The notes below the pieces were generated by a model. That model ran no database searches. It saw only the letters and a program-made list of their open reading frames with translations, and had not been told where the DNA came from. This document shows positions 1 through 12,380 of a DNA stretch of 64,000 bases, in pieces. Every line of letters starts with the position of its first letter. Within the stretch, counting starts at the first letter, position 1. The DNA is from Mallotus nudiflorus (Eukaryota; Streptophyta; Magnoliopsida; Malpighiales; Euphorbiaceae). Made by a program: the position numbers and the translations under genes. Location: assembly GCA_947683625.1 (NCBI GenBank), contig CANTUR010000344.1, forward strand, positions 434,001 to 498,000, read 5' to 3'.

Positions 1-780
1 GCTATGTTCACCCACCTAGAATGAAATAATTCTCCATTCCGGCACGGATCTTGGCATGTGCCAGCCCCCTCCCTCCTTGACAAAAAAGAAAAAATTGATT
101 TATTAAATCGATATAGCTTTTTTTTTTGTTCAATTTGTAAATACAAAATATTTTAAAAATATGTCAATTATTTAATTTTTAACTATTTTTCAAGAAATTT
201 TCAATAAAAAAATGAAAAAAAAAATTATTCATCTGAATATATTATATTTAATGGTGATATTTAATTTGTATTAAATATATACGTATCATGTTTCCATTTT
301 AAAACTTACAATATATATTAGGAAGAAAAACTATTAGTATTACAGGTGGCAATAATTACAAAAACATTTTTCCTCTCAGTTGATAGAGCTCATGTCTATG
401 AGGAAAAAAAAATTAATATTTTATTTTATTGCAACCTGCTATATGTATTTTCATCCTATCATAAATTTAGAAAAATTTTTACCCATATAGAATATATTAC
501 TTCCTATAATTAAATTTGTAATAAATTCAACTCTTACATGTAATATACACAGGCTCGGATATAATAAATCTGGAGTAGACAAAAATGTCCAAAATGAGAG
601 AAAAAAATGAGTAGGAGTGATCTAAACTTGGAGGGCAAGACTGGCAGAAAAAAAAAAGAACCAAAGAAGTAAACTACAAAATGCCGGTTGCAGACTGGTG
701 CTGCGGAGCATGAAATCTGGCGTAAGAGAAGAGAAGAAGTCACAATCAAGAAGCTAAGGTTGGTAGCTTGCTTTCTAGCT
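1..780. other. AT-rich upstream region of first NAT gene
   Basis: No coding region is supported here. The DNA is AT-rich with poly-A and poly-T runs. A short stretch at about 375-412 resembles a tRNA-type A box followed by an A run and could be a truncated SINE, but no B box or target-site duplication was found. The promoter of the downstream NAT gene should lie in the right part of this stretch; I see no convincing TATA box at a confirmed distance. Confidence 0.4.
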
Positions 781-849
781 ATGGCTTCTCCAACAACAAT
801 AAAATTCCTCCTCCTCCCTCTCCTTCTTCTTGCTCTGTTTCCAATATAA
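781..849 (+). promoter_or_regulatory. Candidate upstream ORF (22 codons) in the NAT leader
   Basis: A short ORF starts with ATG in a good context (G at -3, G at +4) and stops at 847-849, about 116 bases before the NAT start codon. The peptide begins MASPTTIK and then has a run of Leu with Pro and Ala, so it looks like a small signal-peptide-like hydrophobic segment. The surrounding leader is pyrimidine-rich. If transcription starts upstream of 781, this would be a uORF able to reduce translation of the transporter. Whether it is in the mRNA cannot be seen here. Confidence 0.35.
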
Positions 850-965
850 CAGTCGCATCCATCGTTTTCTTTTTATCTTCTTCTCCGTTGATTTTTTTTT
901 TTGAGCTGATACGCTCTGATTTACTGTTGTTTCTGATAAAATCAGTGAGTTGAAACAGGGATATA

Positions 966-3900
966 ATGGCGGTCGGAGGAGGAGGAGGAGAAGGTGGTGG
1001 CGGCGGAGCTAAGGTTGATGAGTTTGCACCTTTTCCAATCAAAGACCAGCTCCCTGGCATCGACATTTGCGTCTCCAGCTCTCCTCCTTGGCGTACGTAC
1101 AACAAACACATACACTTTTCTCTTCTCTTTTCTTTAACTGCCATTGATCAAATTCTCTGATCACCACCGTTAACAGATTTCCCGCGCTTTTTTTAATTTT
1201 ATTTTATATTTTTAGAAAAGTATTAATTAAGTTGTGATTGCTCTGCTGTTTTCTTTTTATTTTGATTTTTTTTTTAATTGACGGACGAAAAAATTTGATG
1301 AATGATCACGTATTATCAAAGAAAATGCTACTGTTGCCAACTTACTTTTTTTTTTTACTTGTGTTTTTGGTCGAATAGATTCTGTTTGGTTTCCGAGAAA
1401 ATTGCAGAAAATGAAAGGAGCTGAAATCTTTTGGTTTTTCTTTTATATATTTTCTCAAGCGTATTAGAATACGAAATTGCCTCACGTGCATTGTGTGTAT
1501 AATTGACATTTTGTAAGAACTTATCAAACCTTTATCAATCGTATAACGGAGAGAGAAAAATATAAAAAGATCTAATCGAATTTTTTTGAAAGTAATGATC
1601 ATGTTTATGTTTGAAATGTTTTTTTTTTTTTCTCTTCTTTTGCTTTAGTTTTTTTCCGGTCAACCAAACAGAAGCCTTGAGGGAGAAAATTAACCTTTTA
1701 TTTAATTGCTTCTGTATCATCTTTAAGTTTGGTCAACTGGGGCAGTTTTTATCATAATGGTCGCAAATAAAACTTATTGTATCTACTAGAAGTAGAAGTA
1801 ACGCTTTCCAAGTTCGAATAGTCAATTTTTTTTTTTATAGATTGTTGGCTCAAATTTTCGTGAACGGGCAGGCTGGCGAATTGCCAATTTGACTTTATTC
1901 ATATATTTGCAATATTTTAAGTATTGATTTGGTGTTAATGCAAAAATGAAATGATGTGAACTAATATTATAATTTGAATACATGCGCAGCTATGGCTATA
2001 ATTTTAGGATTTCAGCACTACATAGTGATGCTTGGGACTACTGTGATCATTCCATCAATACTTGTCCCTTTAATGGGTGGTGGCAATGTAAATTTTACTT
2101 TGCAGTGTAATCCTGAGAAATACAGTTCTGTTTAGTGTTTTTATGCTTTGTTCTTGAATTGGGTATTGTTGTTTTGCTTTGGTATTACTAGGTAGAGAAA
2201 GCTGAACTTATCAACACACTGCTCTTTGTTTCGGGAATAGCCACACTCTTACAGACTTTGTTTGGAACTCGGCTACCTGTAGTGATAGGAGGATCCTATG
2301 CCTTCATTATCCCTGCCATCACCATTGCTTTGAGAACTAATAATGATAGTAGATCTATATTCCTGAGTCCCCATCAGGTTGGTTAAGTCTTCGCTTACAA
2401 TTGATTACTGTTTTGAAAAGCATTTGAGGAGAGCGCATATGTAGTGTATAACTGGATAATCTAAGGCTAATGTATTTTGGAATTTGGTTAATCCAAGAGT
2501 AACGTTTTCTTCTTGTTTTTTTCAGAGGTTTAAGGAATCCATTAGAGCTACACAAGGAGCTCTCCTACTTGCTTCAATCTTTCAATTGGTTGTTGGTTTC
2601 TTTGGTTTCTGCAGAATTTTTGGAAGGTAAATGCATTATAAGTATCATAGAGGATTTGGGATGTTTTTATTCATTATCTGCTTACTGTTTTTGGATGTTT
2701 TGATATATGCAGATTTCTTAGCCCTCTTGCTGCTGTTCCTCTTGTAGTTCTAACTGGACTTGGGCTTTATGCACATGGATTTCCGCAAGTAAGAGCATTA
2801 AAGATTCTTTTGCAGCGTTAATTGCCCCTTTGAAAAGCAATATTACAAGTTCAAAAAATTCATACCACTGATTTAAGCAAAGTTTGTTTTTTTCTGACTT
2901 GTTATTAAAGCAATTACTTCAAGGGGCACATTTACTTGTTTATAATTACCTGAAAACAATTCTCAAACACAATTCTTTTTCAGTCTATATAATTCGAATG
3001 GTTGCTCATATCTGTTGAACATTGAGGATATAGATTGGACTCATATGAATTGAGTAGCTCCTTGGGTTAATTTTTATCTTTTTTTCCAACAATTTCCATT
3101 GGAAGATCATATACAGAACATTCTATTTGATATGTTAAATACAAAGATTATAAAAAAAAAACCTTTTAATGTAAAACAGATGGGTTATGATTGACTCGTA
3201 TTGTTAAATTATTGTATTATTTCTGGCAAAAATTTCTATGGAGCCATATGCTTTATTGCTAATTTTTTCCTCTATTTGGACGCTAACTTTGTAACTTTCT
3301 GTTGATGCTTATAGCTAGCGAAGTGCATTGAAATTGGACTTCCAGCACTGGTTCTGGTGGTCTTGTTATCCCAGGTGAGTCATATCCCTACCCTATTCAT
3401 TATTTCTTCCCTTGCTCGAAAGATTTCTTGTCAACTGTCTTCAACCTATATCAAATTTGGGAGGGAAAGTTATGTGCAACATATAAGAGAATAGACGGCC
3501 TCTGTTTGTTTTGCATCTTCAATCTTTTGTAAACATGTTACACTATGTTTCCTGAAGCTTCACCTTGCTTATCACCGATGTTCTTGCAGTTTCTTCCTCA
3601 TATGATGAAATCGAGAGGACACATATTGGAAAAATTTGCAGTCCTACTCTCGGTTGCAGTTGTATGGGTTTTTGCTGAAATTTTGACAGTGGCTGGTGCT
3701 TACGATAATAAATCTCCCAACACACAAATCAGTTGCCGTACCGATCGTTCTGGTCTCCTTAGTGCTGCCCCATGGTGAGCTCACGTCTAACAACTGAGTT
3801 TTAATTCATTTGATTGCATCTCTTTGATAATAATCTGAGTTCCTGTGAATTGCCATGTTATTGTTTCCTCAACTTTAAAAGTTGCAAGCTCTTTCATCTA

Positions 3901-5770
3901 TACATTGGCTTGTATCTTTCTATTCCACGGTACTGGCTTTGCTGGTCTGGCATATCTTTTAAGCTTGTACTATAGCTCCCAAAGGGAATAATGGAGTTGT
4001 ACGACGTTCAATTATATTTGTTTTCACTGTATACAGGATAAGGGTTCCATATCCATTTCAATGGGGAGGTCCCACTTTTGATGCTGGAGATGTGTTTGCA
4101 ATAATGGCAGCTTGTTTTGTTGCTGTTATGGAGGTAGACTTGTTAAGAGAATTTTTTCATCAATTCCTTTTACAAATGCCCTATACAATAATTCCTCTAA
4201 TTCAATGTCGCTGAAAGCAAACATGTATGCTAGTGCATGCTCATGAATGAATTAACTTATTACATGGTCTCAACTCTGCTCTTTTTTTCATTTATGACTT
4301 GGTTTTTTAACAAAGATTTTGGTTGCAGTCTATCGGAACAATCATTGCAGCATCAAGATTTGGGAGTGCCACTCCTGTACCACCTTCTGTTCTCAGCCGG
4401 GGTATTGGCTGGCTGGTAAAAATGGTCCACCATATTTCTTTTTGGATCTCTTACATTCCATATATTTTGGTACTGATCTCTCCATTTCCTTTTTGACTTT
4501 ATAAATGCCCAGGGAATTGGAACTTTGATGGCCGGAGCATTCGGTACAGGGATTGGCCTTACAGCATCAGTGTAATAACTTTGAACTTTTGAAATTTGTT
4601 TTTTGCTTTTATGGTAGCAGATAATTTTGGATGAGTATGTTTTCCAATATTTCATTAAAGTTGAACACTACAATAATTTGAGAATATGCAAGCAGGCAGA
4701 TAAATTGAAGAGCTGAATGTGAATGCTTCCATGTTTTGAAGTTGGTGAACGCTTTTTGATAATTCTGTAAGCTGATAATCCTCTGCTGTCCTTTTAGCGA
4801 AAATGCAGGCCTATTGGGATTAACAAGAGTTGGGAGTAGAAGAGTTGCTCAAGTAGCAGCAGGCTTTATGCTTTTCTTTTCTGTTCTAGGTGCAGTATCC
4901 ATCTTATGATTTGATATTTGATAGTTTTGCTTCTGTTGATCTTTTGGCTTTATATCTCATTCTTGCTTATACAATGTTGCAATTTAGCACTGTTTATGAT
5001 TTTGTTCCCTCCGCGGTTTCTATAATGATTTCCTGATCCACCTCTAACAGGAAAATTTGGGGCTATTCTCGCTTCAGTACCCTTACCAATTTTGGCGGCT
5101 ATGTACTGTGTCCTCTTCGCCTATGTCGGTATACATCCCCTCCTATATCTCCATTCTTTTTTTGACACTTTGCATGAGAAATCAGTTTAAATTGGCACTG
5201 ACTATGATATTCTTATGAGTTAAACAGCTTCTGACTATGCGTTTAAATTGGCATTGACTGTGATACTATTATGGGTTGAACAGCTTCTGCTGGACTTGGA
5301 TTGCTCCAGTTCTGTAACCTAAACAGCTTCAGGTCAAAGTTTATCCTGGGGTTTTCGCTCTTCATGGGCTTTTCAGTGCCTCAATACTTCAATGAATATC
5401 TACTAATTTCCGGATATGGCCCTGTACACACTGGTGCCATCTGGGTGCGTATGTGGGCTTTGTAGCTTAATTACATTTTTTTTTTTAAAAAACTTTATAA
5501 GCATCTGTGTATAACCTCGTTATAAAATTGCAATTTTCTGTTTGCTCGCAGTTTAATGACATAATACAAGTGATTTTCACATCAGCGGCAACAGTGGGAA
5601 TTATAGTTGCCTACTTTTTGGATATGACTCACAGCCTAAGGCACAGCGCAACGCGTCGTGACAGTGGTAGGCACTGGTGGAGGAAGTTTCGAACTTTTGA
5701 TCAAGACATTAGGAGCGAAGAGTTTTATGCACTTCCATACAACCTTAATAGGTTCTTCCCTTCATTTTAA
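966..5770 (+). CDS. NAT4: Nucleobase-ascorbate transporter, NAT4-like (14 exons, 541 aa)
   Basis: Plant NAT/NCS2 proteins are polytopic membrane carriers of the UraA/UapA fold; fungal and some plant members carry purines or uracil. Exons read here: 966-1092, 1990-2087, 2192-2377, 2526-2626, 2713-2788, 3315-3374, 3590-3774, 4037-4133, 4329-4415, 4513-4571, 4798-4889, 5051-5128, 5284-5444, 5552-5770. All introns are GT-AG and the frame is continuous. Visible landmarks are a Gly-rich N-terminus, the TM3 QH pair (51-52), the MGGGN end of exon 2, a TM8 Glu (310), the NAT signature ENAGLLGLTR (360-369) and the conserved C-terminal EEFYALPYNLNRFFPSF. Length matches the family (about 520-550). The start has A at -3 and G at +4. 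Similarity recalled to Arabidopsis NAT4 (At1g49960) is strongest at both ends; assignment to that subgroup is from memory, while family membership is firm. Substrate is not determinable. Confidence 0.93.
5185..5296 (+). repeat. 56-bp tandem duplication copying the intron 12 splice acceptor
   Basis: Two adjacent 56-bp copies (5185-5240 and 5241-5296) differ at a handful of bases. Each contains an AACAG acceptor followed by CTTCTG. The second acceptor (AG at 5282-5283) restores the NAT frame. The first (AG at 5226-5227) would add 56 bases to exon 13, shift the frame and reach a TAA soon after. Confidence 0.85.
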
Positions 5771-6157
5771 CTCTTGAAATCAAATGCTGGCCATCGATGG
5801 AGCTAGGTATATAGAGGTAGACAAGAATTATGGAATTCTTGCATCCATTTCATTATATTTGTATATCTATGCTTATTAAATGCATAAAGTTGCTATGCAT
5901 ATCATATTTGTAATCACTCACTGCAAACATAATAATAATGGGATAACGTATCTTGCTCTCATGCCTAAGAGCCCATCTTGTTGCTTTTTAGAGCTTGCTA
6001 ATTCAAGTTGATTTTAACTTTTGATGTATGCCTCGGCTGACAGGCCCATTTACTGTTTAAATACTCGTCTTAAGCAGATTCAAATGGCTGTTGCTCGGAA
6101 CTAAACCCAAGATGCTTGGATAGAATTTTATATCTATTAGTTAATATTTAAATGCCA

Positions 6158-6262
6158 TCAAAATATATATATATTTAAGTTACATGTGTTTTGTGAAGGA
6201 TGGTATCATGTTTTTAATGCATGTATTTTATATATTTCCTAAAAAATTAAGTTCAGATGAGG
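6158..6262 (+). repeat. Block shared with 25735-25840
   Basis: From an ATATATAT run through TTTTGTGA, ATGTTTTTAAT, GTATTTT, TATATTTCC and AAAATTAAGTTCAG, this stretch aligns in order with 25735-25840. It lies about 390 bp after the stop codon of the first NAT gene, so it is probably part of that gene's 3' flank carried along by the tandem duplication. A shared small repeat is the alternative. Confidence 0.6.
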
Positions 6263-7294
6263 TAAATCAATTGGTTTAACCATAAATGTTTAGATAGTTG
6301 TAACAAACTCCTATGGCATAATCTGAAAATCCAAATTCATATGCCCACCCTTCCAGCTTGCAATGGCCAAAATAATAATAGTAATAATTAACAATAGTTC
6401 ATACCATTATCAACAGCTAGCGTGACTTCTAAGGGACCACTACCTAACATTGATAAAAAATATATATATGTTAAAATTTTATTAAAAAATTATTAACCAG
6501 TTAAAATATAGTACAGTTTTTTAAATTTAAATTATATAATTTGATCCAAAACAGAATTAGGTCTCCTTTTTTTAATAAAATACATAATAAAAAATATATA
6601 TCATTAGCTGAAATATGCATCTGACAGGCACTTAGGATTGTCCGCATACGGCGAAGGCTCGTTGCAGCAATTTTATGAAACAATTGGTACTTTGCTGACA
6701 ACAATCAAACACGTGCTGCTGACTAAACGAACTAAAGTATTGTCTTCCTTTTATTTTTAATATATATATAATATTTCGGTAAAATTCATATTCTTGTCTC
6801 TTAATTTTTCTATTTTGTGTATGAGATCTCTAAAATTTATTTTTTATATACATTAAGGAATTATTTAATAAAATAACAAATTTTTTCTAATTATTAATAA
6901 AATTATATATTTTTAGGAAAAGAAAGTTCAATTCACCCCTAACATTTCGTGTGAAACTCAATTAGGCCCCTCATCTAATTTTTGACTTAAAAATAAATAT
7001 AACATTGCTCAATCGGGTCATCTACCTCCTTCAAAAACAATGACATTTAAAATAACTATAAAATAATCCCTAAAATTATTTTTCTATCAAAATATTTTAT
7101 ATTTATATGGGTAAACTTATACTTTTTTTTTTGTTGATAGTCATTTTTTGAGAAAAATAATTTAATTTAATTATCAATTTTCTAGATTAAACTATGTTTC
7201 AAAGCTAAAATAATTAAATTAAAAAATAAATTTAAATTAAATTAAAGCAAAACTAATTTTTATTTAAATGCTCCATTTCAATATTTAAATAAAC

Positions 7295-7705
7295 AGAAAA
7301 TATAAAAATAAATAATTCACTACAATCAAACTAATTCTTATGTATTTTAATATAAAGTTTTTTATTAAAAGTATAATATTAGTAATTAGGAGCAAAAAGA
7401 AAAGGAGTAAAAAGGAATCTTTACTGTCTAAATTTTTAATTTTTATATATTTACAGAAAATATAATTATAAAATATATAAATTTACTTTATTACTACCAA
7501 ACTAATACTTAAACATTTTAATATTAATCATTTCATTAAAAATATAATATTAATAAATAGGATAAAGAGGAAAAATAAAAGGACCTTATATATTTAAAAA
7601 CAAAATAAAAATTAATTTAATGCAACCGAAATAATACTTATAAATTTTAGTTTTCATCACTTTATCAAATAGAATATTAATAAGAGTATAGCAGAAGTGT
7701 AAAAA
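7295..7705. repeat. Three diverged direct repeats
   Basis: Three successive units share the order: an A-rich stretch with GAAAATATA or similar, then CAAACTAATNCTTA or a variant, then TTTTAAT, TAAAAATATAATATTA and an AGGA/AAAGGA end. Unit-start spacings are about 130-170 bp and divergence is high. Boundaries are approximate. Confidence 0.4.
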
Positions 7706-8144
7706 GAATAGTCTTTGGCCCCCTAACATTTTTTTTATTTGTTATATTTTAATTTTTATTTAGCTAAATTGAAGTATTCAATTAAAAAATAAAAATTATT
7801 TTCAACTAGATTTAAATTTTATTTTTCAATTTAATTATTTTAACTTTCACATATAATTTATTTAGAAAAGTTAATAATTAAATAAAACTAATAATACCAC
7901 ATCAACATCCTTCACATTCTATCCACCACAACCACCATAATGAGTAGGAACATAAACAAAATGATCATTTTCAACACCCTATTCAATAAAAAAATTACAA
8001 ATAAACAAAACATATAAAAAGTAAAAAAAAATATTTTATATAGCAATGCATGCTAACCTCTTTTAACAAAACCCAATAAAAAAATTAATTTAATGATACT
8101 TTGAGATTTTTAACAATTTTATTTATAGGATTGTATAATCTGTA

Positions 8145-8219
8145 TTCATTTTGATTTATTGGAATTAAAAAAATTAAATTTTTTTTTCATTTTGATTTAT
8201 TGGAATTAAAAAAATTAAC
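8145..8219. repeat. Direct repeat, two 34-bp copies with period 41
   Basis: Positions 8145-8178 and 8186-8219 carry nearly the same 34-bp sequence (TTCATTTTGATTTATTGG, then AATTAAAAAAATTAA), separated by a T run. This is a small local duplication with no sign of coding. Confidence 0.8.
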
Positions 8220-8363
8220 ATTTAAAAAATAATAGTAAATTTATTAAAAAATAAAGAGAAAATAAAAAATAAAAAGACGGAGTAAAGAAATAAAAAAAGA
8301 TTGTATTTCAGCATAAAATGTCAAAAAAAATTATGAAATAAAATTACAAAAAATATATATTAG

Positions 8364-8720
8364 CTAATGCTCCATTAATATAAAAAATGAAAAAAATAAG
8401 AAAATAAATGAGAAAATAAAAATTTTAAAACAATATGAAAAGGGAAAAAAGAGAAATAATAAATAATAAAAATAAGAAAATAAAGGAAGGAAGAAAGAAT
8501 AAAAATAAAATAATAATAATAATGAAAAAATAAAAAAGGAGGAAAAATAAATATAAAAAAGAAAAAAAGAGAAAAGTTTTAAAAAAAAAGAAAAATAATA
8601 AAGAAGAAAAAAATAAAGAGAATAAAAATAAAAAAAATAAAAATAAAAAAAATAAATAGAAAAATAAAATAAAAGAAATAAGGGGTGCATTTCTGTAAAT
8701 AAAATGAATATTAGTATAAA
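8364..8720. repeat. Purine-rich low-complexity tract
   Basis: The + strand here is almost entirely A and G with scattered T and very little C: GAAAA, AATAA and AGGAAG words. The complementary pyrimidine strand gives a 137-codon open frame of Phe, Leu, Tyr and Ser, which is a composition artefact and not a gene. Confidence 0.75.
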
Positions 8721-10140
8721 TAAAAAAGATAAAATAAGTGAAAAATAAAAATTTAGTGTATATATATATATTTGCATAAAAATCTATAAGTGATAGCTAC
8801 CCCTTTAAAACTCACTATAAAGAAAGTATTCTAACACTAAAATTGACGAAATATGATATGAGAAATTAAATTTGAAACTTCCATAATTCTCAAAATTGAG
8901 AATATTAATGCTAATCAAGTCGAAATATTAATTTTAGTTGTTAATTTTCTTTCTATATTCTTTTCAAAAAAAAATTCTATAGTTTTGGATTAAAAATTAA
9001 AATTACTTTAGCATTTAAGATTTAAGATTTTATATGAAAAGAAGAAAAAATTAAATCAAGTAGAACATAATTCTGGCATCATTAAATTAAAATGATTTTC
9101 AGTTAATAATTTGAAATTATTTTAGCTGAATGAGGTGCATTATGCATAATTAAATTTAGCTTATGGTGAATTTGTGCAATATATGAATTGTAAATTAATA
9201 TATTTTATTTAATTATTTTAATATATATGGACTAGATAAAATATTCTTGGACAATGCACACCAGACTTTTGGAAATATATTGCATTATAAATTCAGTAAT
9301 TAAGAGTTAACACTGATTGTAAGTGATAATAATAGTTTATAATTTTATTTAATTGAAAATCAATTTGGCATTATGTTCAGTAAATATTATTTTCAAATAA
9401 AATAATACACTTTTTAATTTTATTTTAATAACTTAAATAATAATGTAATAACATTTTTCTTTAAATAACTATCTTCTTTTAGTTCTATAATTTTACTTTA
9501 ATAGATTTCACTCATCTCATATTATAATATTTGGAGTTAAAGTAATAATACAATATTAATTTATTTATAAACATTAAATTTTGGGGAAATTATTATTTAA
9601 ATACGAATATAAATTTGCACATGTATAGTTGGTTTAGTCTAAAAGTGGAAATTATACCAATGAAAATAAAATTAATAAAACTGAGTTGGTTTGGGTTGAT
9701 TGATTTTTAGATTTCAACAATAGAATTTTAAGTTAATTTTTTTTAACTGAAAATTCAATTGAACACTACATCTTAATTACATTCTAATATATTAAATCTA
9801 TGTTGATAACGTATATATTTTAAATTTAATTTGTATGGTTTCTAATCAATTTAAAATTATTTTGGCATTTATTTAAGAAAAAACTATGAATAGTACCATA
9901 ATAATTTAATAATCAAACATATTAGAATTTTACACCATATTTTATACTCACAAAAAAGTTTAGACAACTTAATAATCAAAACATATTTTATACTCATAAA
10001 ATGAACCAGGAAAGATGGGAAAGGTGGTCACATGCATACACTAATTAATTAACTTTTCAAAATAAATAATGAAAATCATCACTAATAAATTAAAATTTAA
10101 CAGTACCCTAATAAGTAAATAAATATATATCTATGTATTC

Positions 10141-10414
10141 TCTTCTTTAAATACTGCTTCTTCTACATTTTTTTTAAATTTTTTTTATGTTAAGAAAAGA
10201 AAAATACAAGTAGGGAGATTTTTTAATACACCCTAGGGTAGGAACAATGTTTTCTTATATATATACATATATAAAATTTGGTTGGCCTTTTGAGATAAAC
10301 TTAAAATAACATAAAAGAAAACATTAAAAAAATCTCCCTACTTGTATTTTTTTTTTCTTAACATAAAAAAAAAAATTAAACAAAAAAAATAGAAGAAGCA
10401 ATATTTAAAGAAGA
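10141..10414. repeat. Fold-back element or long hairpin (about 90-bp arms)
   Basis: The left arm (10141-10226: TCTTCTTTAAATA, GCTTCTTCTA, ATGTTAAGAAAAGAAAAATA, CAAGTAGGGAGA) is complementary in order to the right arm (about 10323-10414: TCTCCCTACTTG, TTCTTAACAT, TAGAAGAAGC, TATTTAAAGAAGA). The loop is about 95 bp. It resembles a fold-back MITE or a young hairpin locus. No target-site duplication was identified. Confidence 0.75.
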
Positions 10415-11154
10415 TAACAGATTTTAACAATTAAATTGTAGCAATTAATGAGTTTTGAATTATTGATTTTAGAGTTTTTAAATTAATGAGATATTGAATT
10501 TACATTTCATTTAAAATTGAATAAATTAGAAAAAATAAATAAATTTTAAAGCAGAGCTATGAGATGAATTTTTTTTTAACTACAATTATAGTATTAGATG
10601 TTCGATATTTTTCTGATATTTTATACTTCTTTAATAAAAGAAAATATATAAATCCATTAGTCAACTTTTTTTTTTCCCCATCTGTTGTCTGGATTCGTAA
10701 TGCCAGGAATTCACTCTTTTGTTTAAGTTCTTTTTTTCTTTTTTCTTTTTCTTTTTAAGCTTCTCAGAGGAATCTATAAGGCTAAGTGACAAACATTCGG
10801 TAGGTGTAACATTTTAAAAAAATTCAATATGATTGACATGCCAGCTAACAATTATGCCATTTTCATGTGTAACTGATTGCTTTCTTTTTAAAATAATTCA
10901 TTAGTGTAAATTCTTCCATGTGAAGTGCATAGTTTGAATTATGTTATTATTAATTGTAAAATTAATTCTATTTTAAAATATTTTGAAATATAAGATTGAA
11001 AGTTTGTAGTTATTAATTTTCAAAGTTTATCATTATCTATCAGTAAAATCAATTCCATCTAAAGTGAAATATAAAATTTAAGTATTATAGTTAATTTATA
11101 AAAATAATTTCTATATAATTTAAAAAGAAAAGTTTGTATCTTGTTATACAGTCT

Positions 11155-11156
<2 letters not shown>

Positions 11157-11194
<38 letters not shown>
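11157..11194. repeat. (TA)n microsatellite
   Basis: An uninterrupted TA dinucleotide run of roughly 18 units in intergenic AT-rich DNA. Confidence 0.95.
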
Positions 11195-11197
<3 letters not shown>

Positions 11198-12380
11198 ACC
11201 ACTATAAAATGATTTTTAAATACTATTATTACTTTGTAAAATTATTTCATTTATAGACATTCAAATCTTATAGTTAATTTGTAAAATTAATTTTAATATA
11301 ATTGAAAAAGAAAAAATTATCCATTATTATACATTCCGTTCGAGTTTAGATTTTATACCCTTCATTTATTATAAAAATTTATATATATAAAAAGTTACAT
11401 CATCAATCGCTATAAAAGTTCGTAGTTTTTTTAATAGTGAACAAAAAAAAGAGAATAATGGTAAAAAGAGAATATGTTTTTACCAATATATCATTACAGT
11501 TAACTTATAGCAATTTTTTCGTAACAGTGTACAATTGTCTGTTATTAATTGTTAGTAGGGGAATGGGATATGCTATACTTACTAATTGATGGAGGCCGAT
11601 AGGTACACCGTAAAAACCCAAAAATGATAGAGTGATAGAGTGTTGCTCGATCTCAGGGAATTTGGTTTATATTTGATAACATGAAAATTAGTTGAACAAA
11701 ATATTATCTTTTTCTGTTCTTCAATTATTTTTGCATATATATCCTGAATTTATTGCATCAATAAATTTTACAAATTATTTTAATTTTAAATTATTATAAT
11801 AACTTTTATAAATCAAAATTGATTAATTTCAAAAACTAAATATATAATAATTTATAAATTGATGTTATTTATTATTAATCACAAAATATGAAATTACTTC
11901 CCATAGAATTTAGAAATATTTATTATTCGACTAATAATTTATGTAATATTTGAAGGACAATAATAACAATTTTGATTTTTTACCTTAAAGCAAATAAGTA
12001 AATTGTAATTATTGTAAATTTAACAAGTTAAATTGCAGTAAAAAAATTTGAGGATATATTTACTAAATTCCACATTAGCAAGTCTTTTTACACGTAAAAA
12101 TGCTATGTCAGTGTAAGCATACCTAATTTATATCTTATTAAGATTGCTACGAAATATAAAGTTAATAGGATAAATTACTACAAATTAAAAGTGAGAATAT
12201 ATTCACAAAATGAGTAAATAGATGGTATAATTACCCATTATAATTTAAAAAAAAAAAATTCTTTTTATTTTGAATTTTATCTAAATCAACAGTGGCTCAA
12301 ACGGGGACCAAAAAAAAAAGTTGCTCAAACCCAACAAGAGTTAGTCGGTATAGCTCTTCACTCTTGTAGGATATAAACAG

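Larger units (their letters stand above)
5771..12380. other. 6.6-kb AT-rich intergenic region between the two NAT genes
   Basis: No gene is supported. It contains the 3' flank of the first NAT gene, three diverged direct repeats around 7295-7705, a short 41-bp-period direct repeat, a purine-rich tract at 8364-8720, a fold-back repeat at 10141-10414 and a TA microsatellite at 11157-11194. Segments at about 7150-7250 and 7780-7885 look related in inverted orientation, but their low complexity makes this weak. Long open frames in the purine tract come from composition. Confidence 0.6.

Noticed and set aside
8364..8777. 137-codon minus-strand open frame rich in Phe, Tyr and Leu
   Set aside because: Produced by the purine-rich tract; low complexity and no conserved features.
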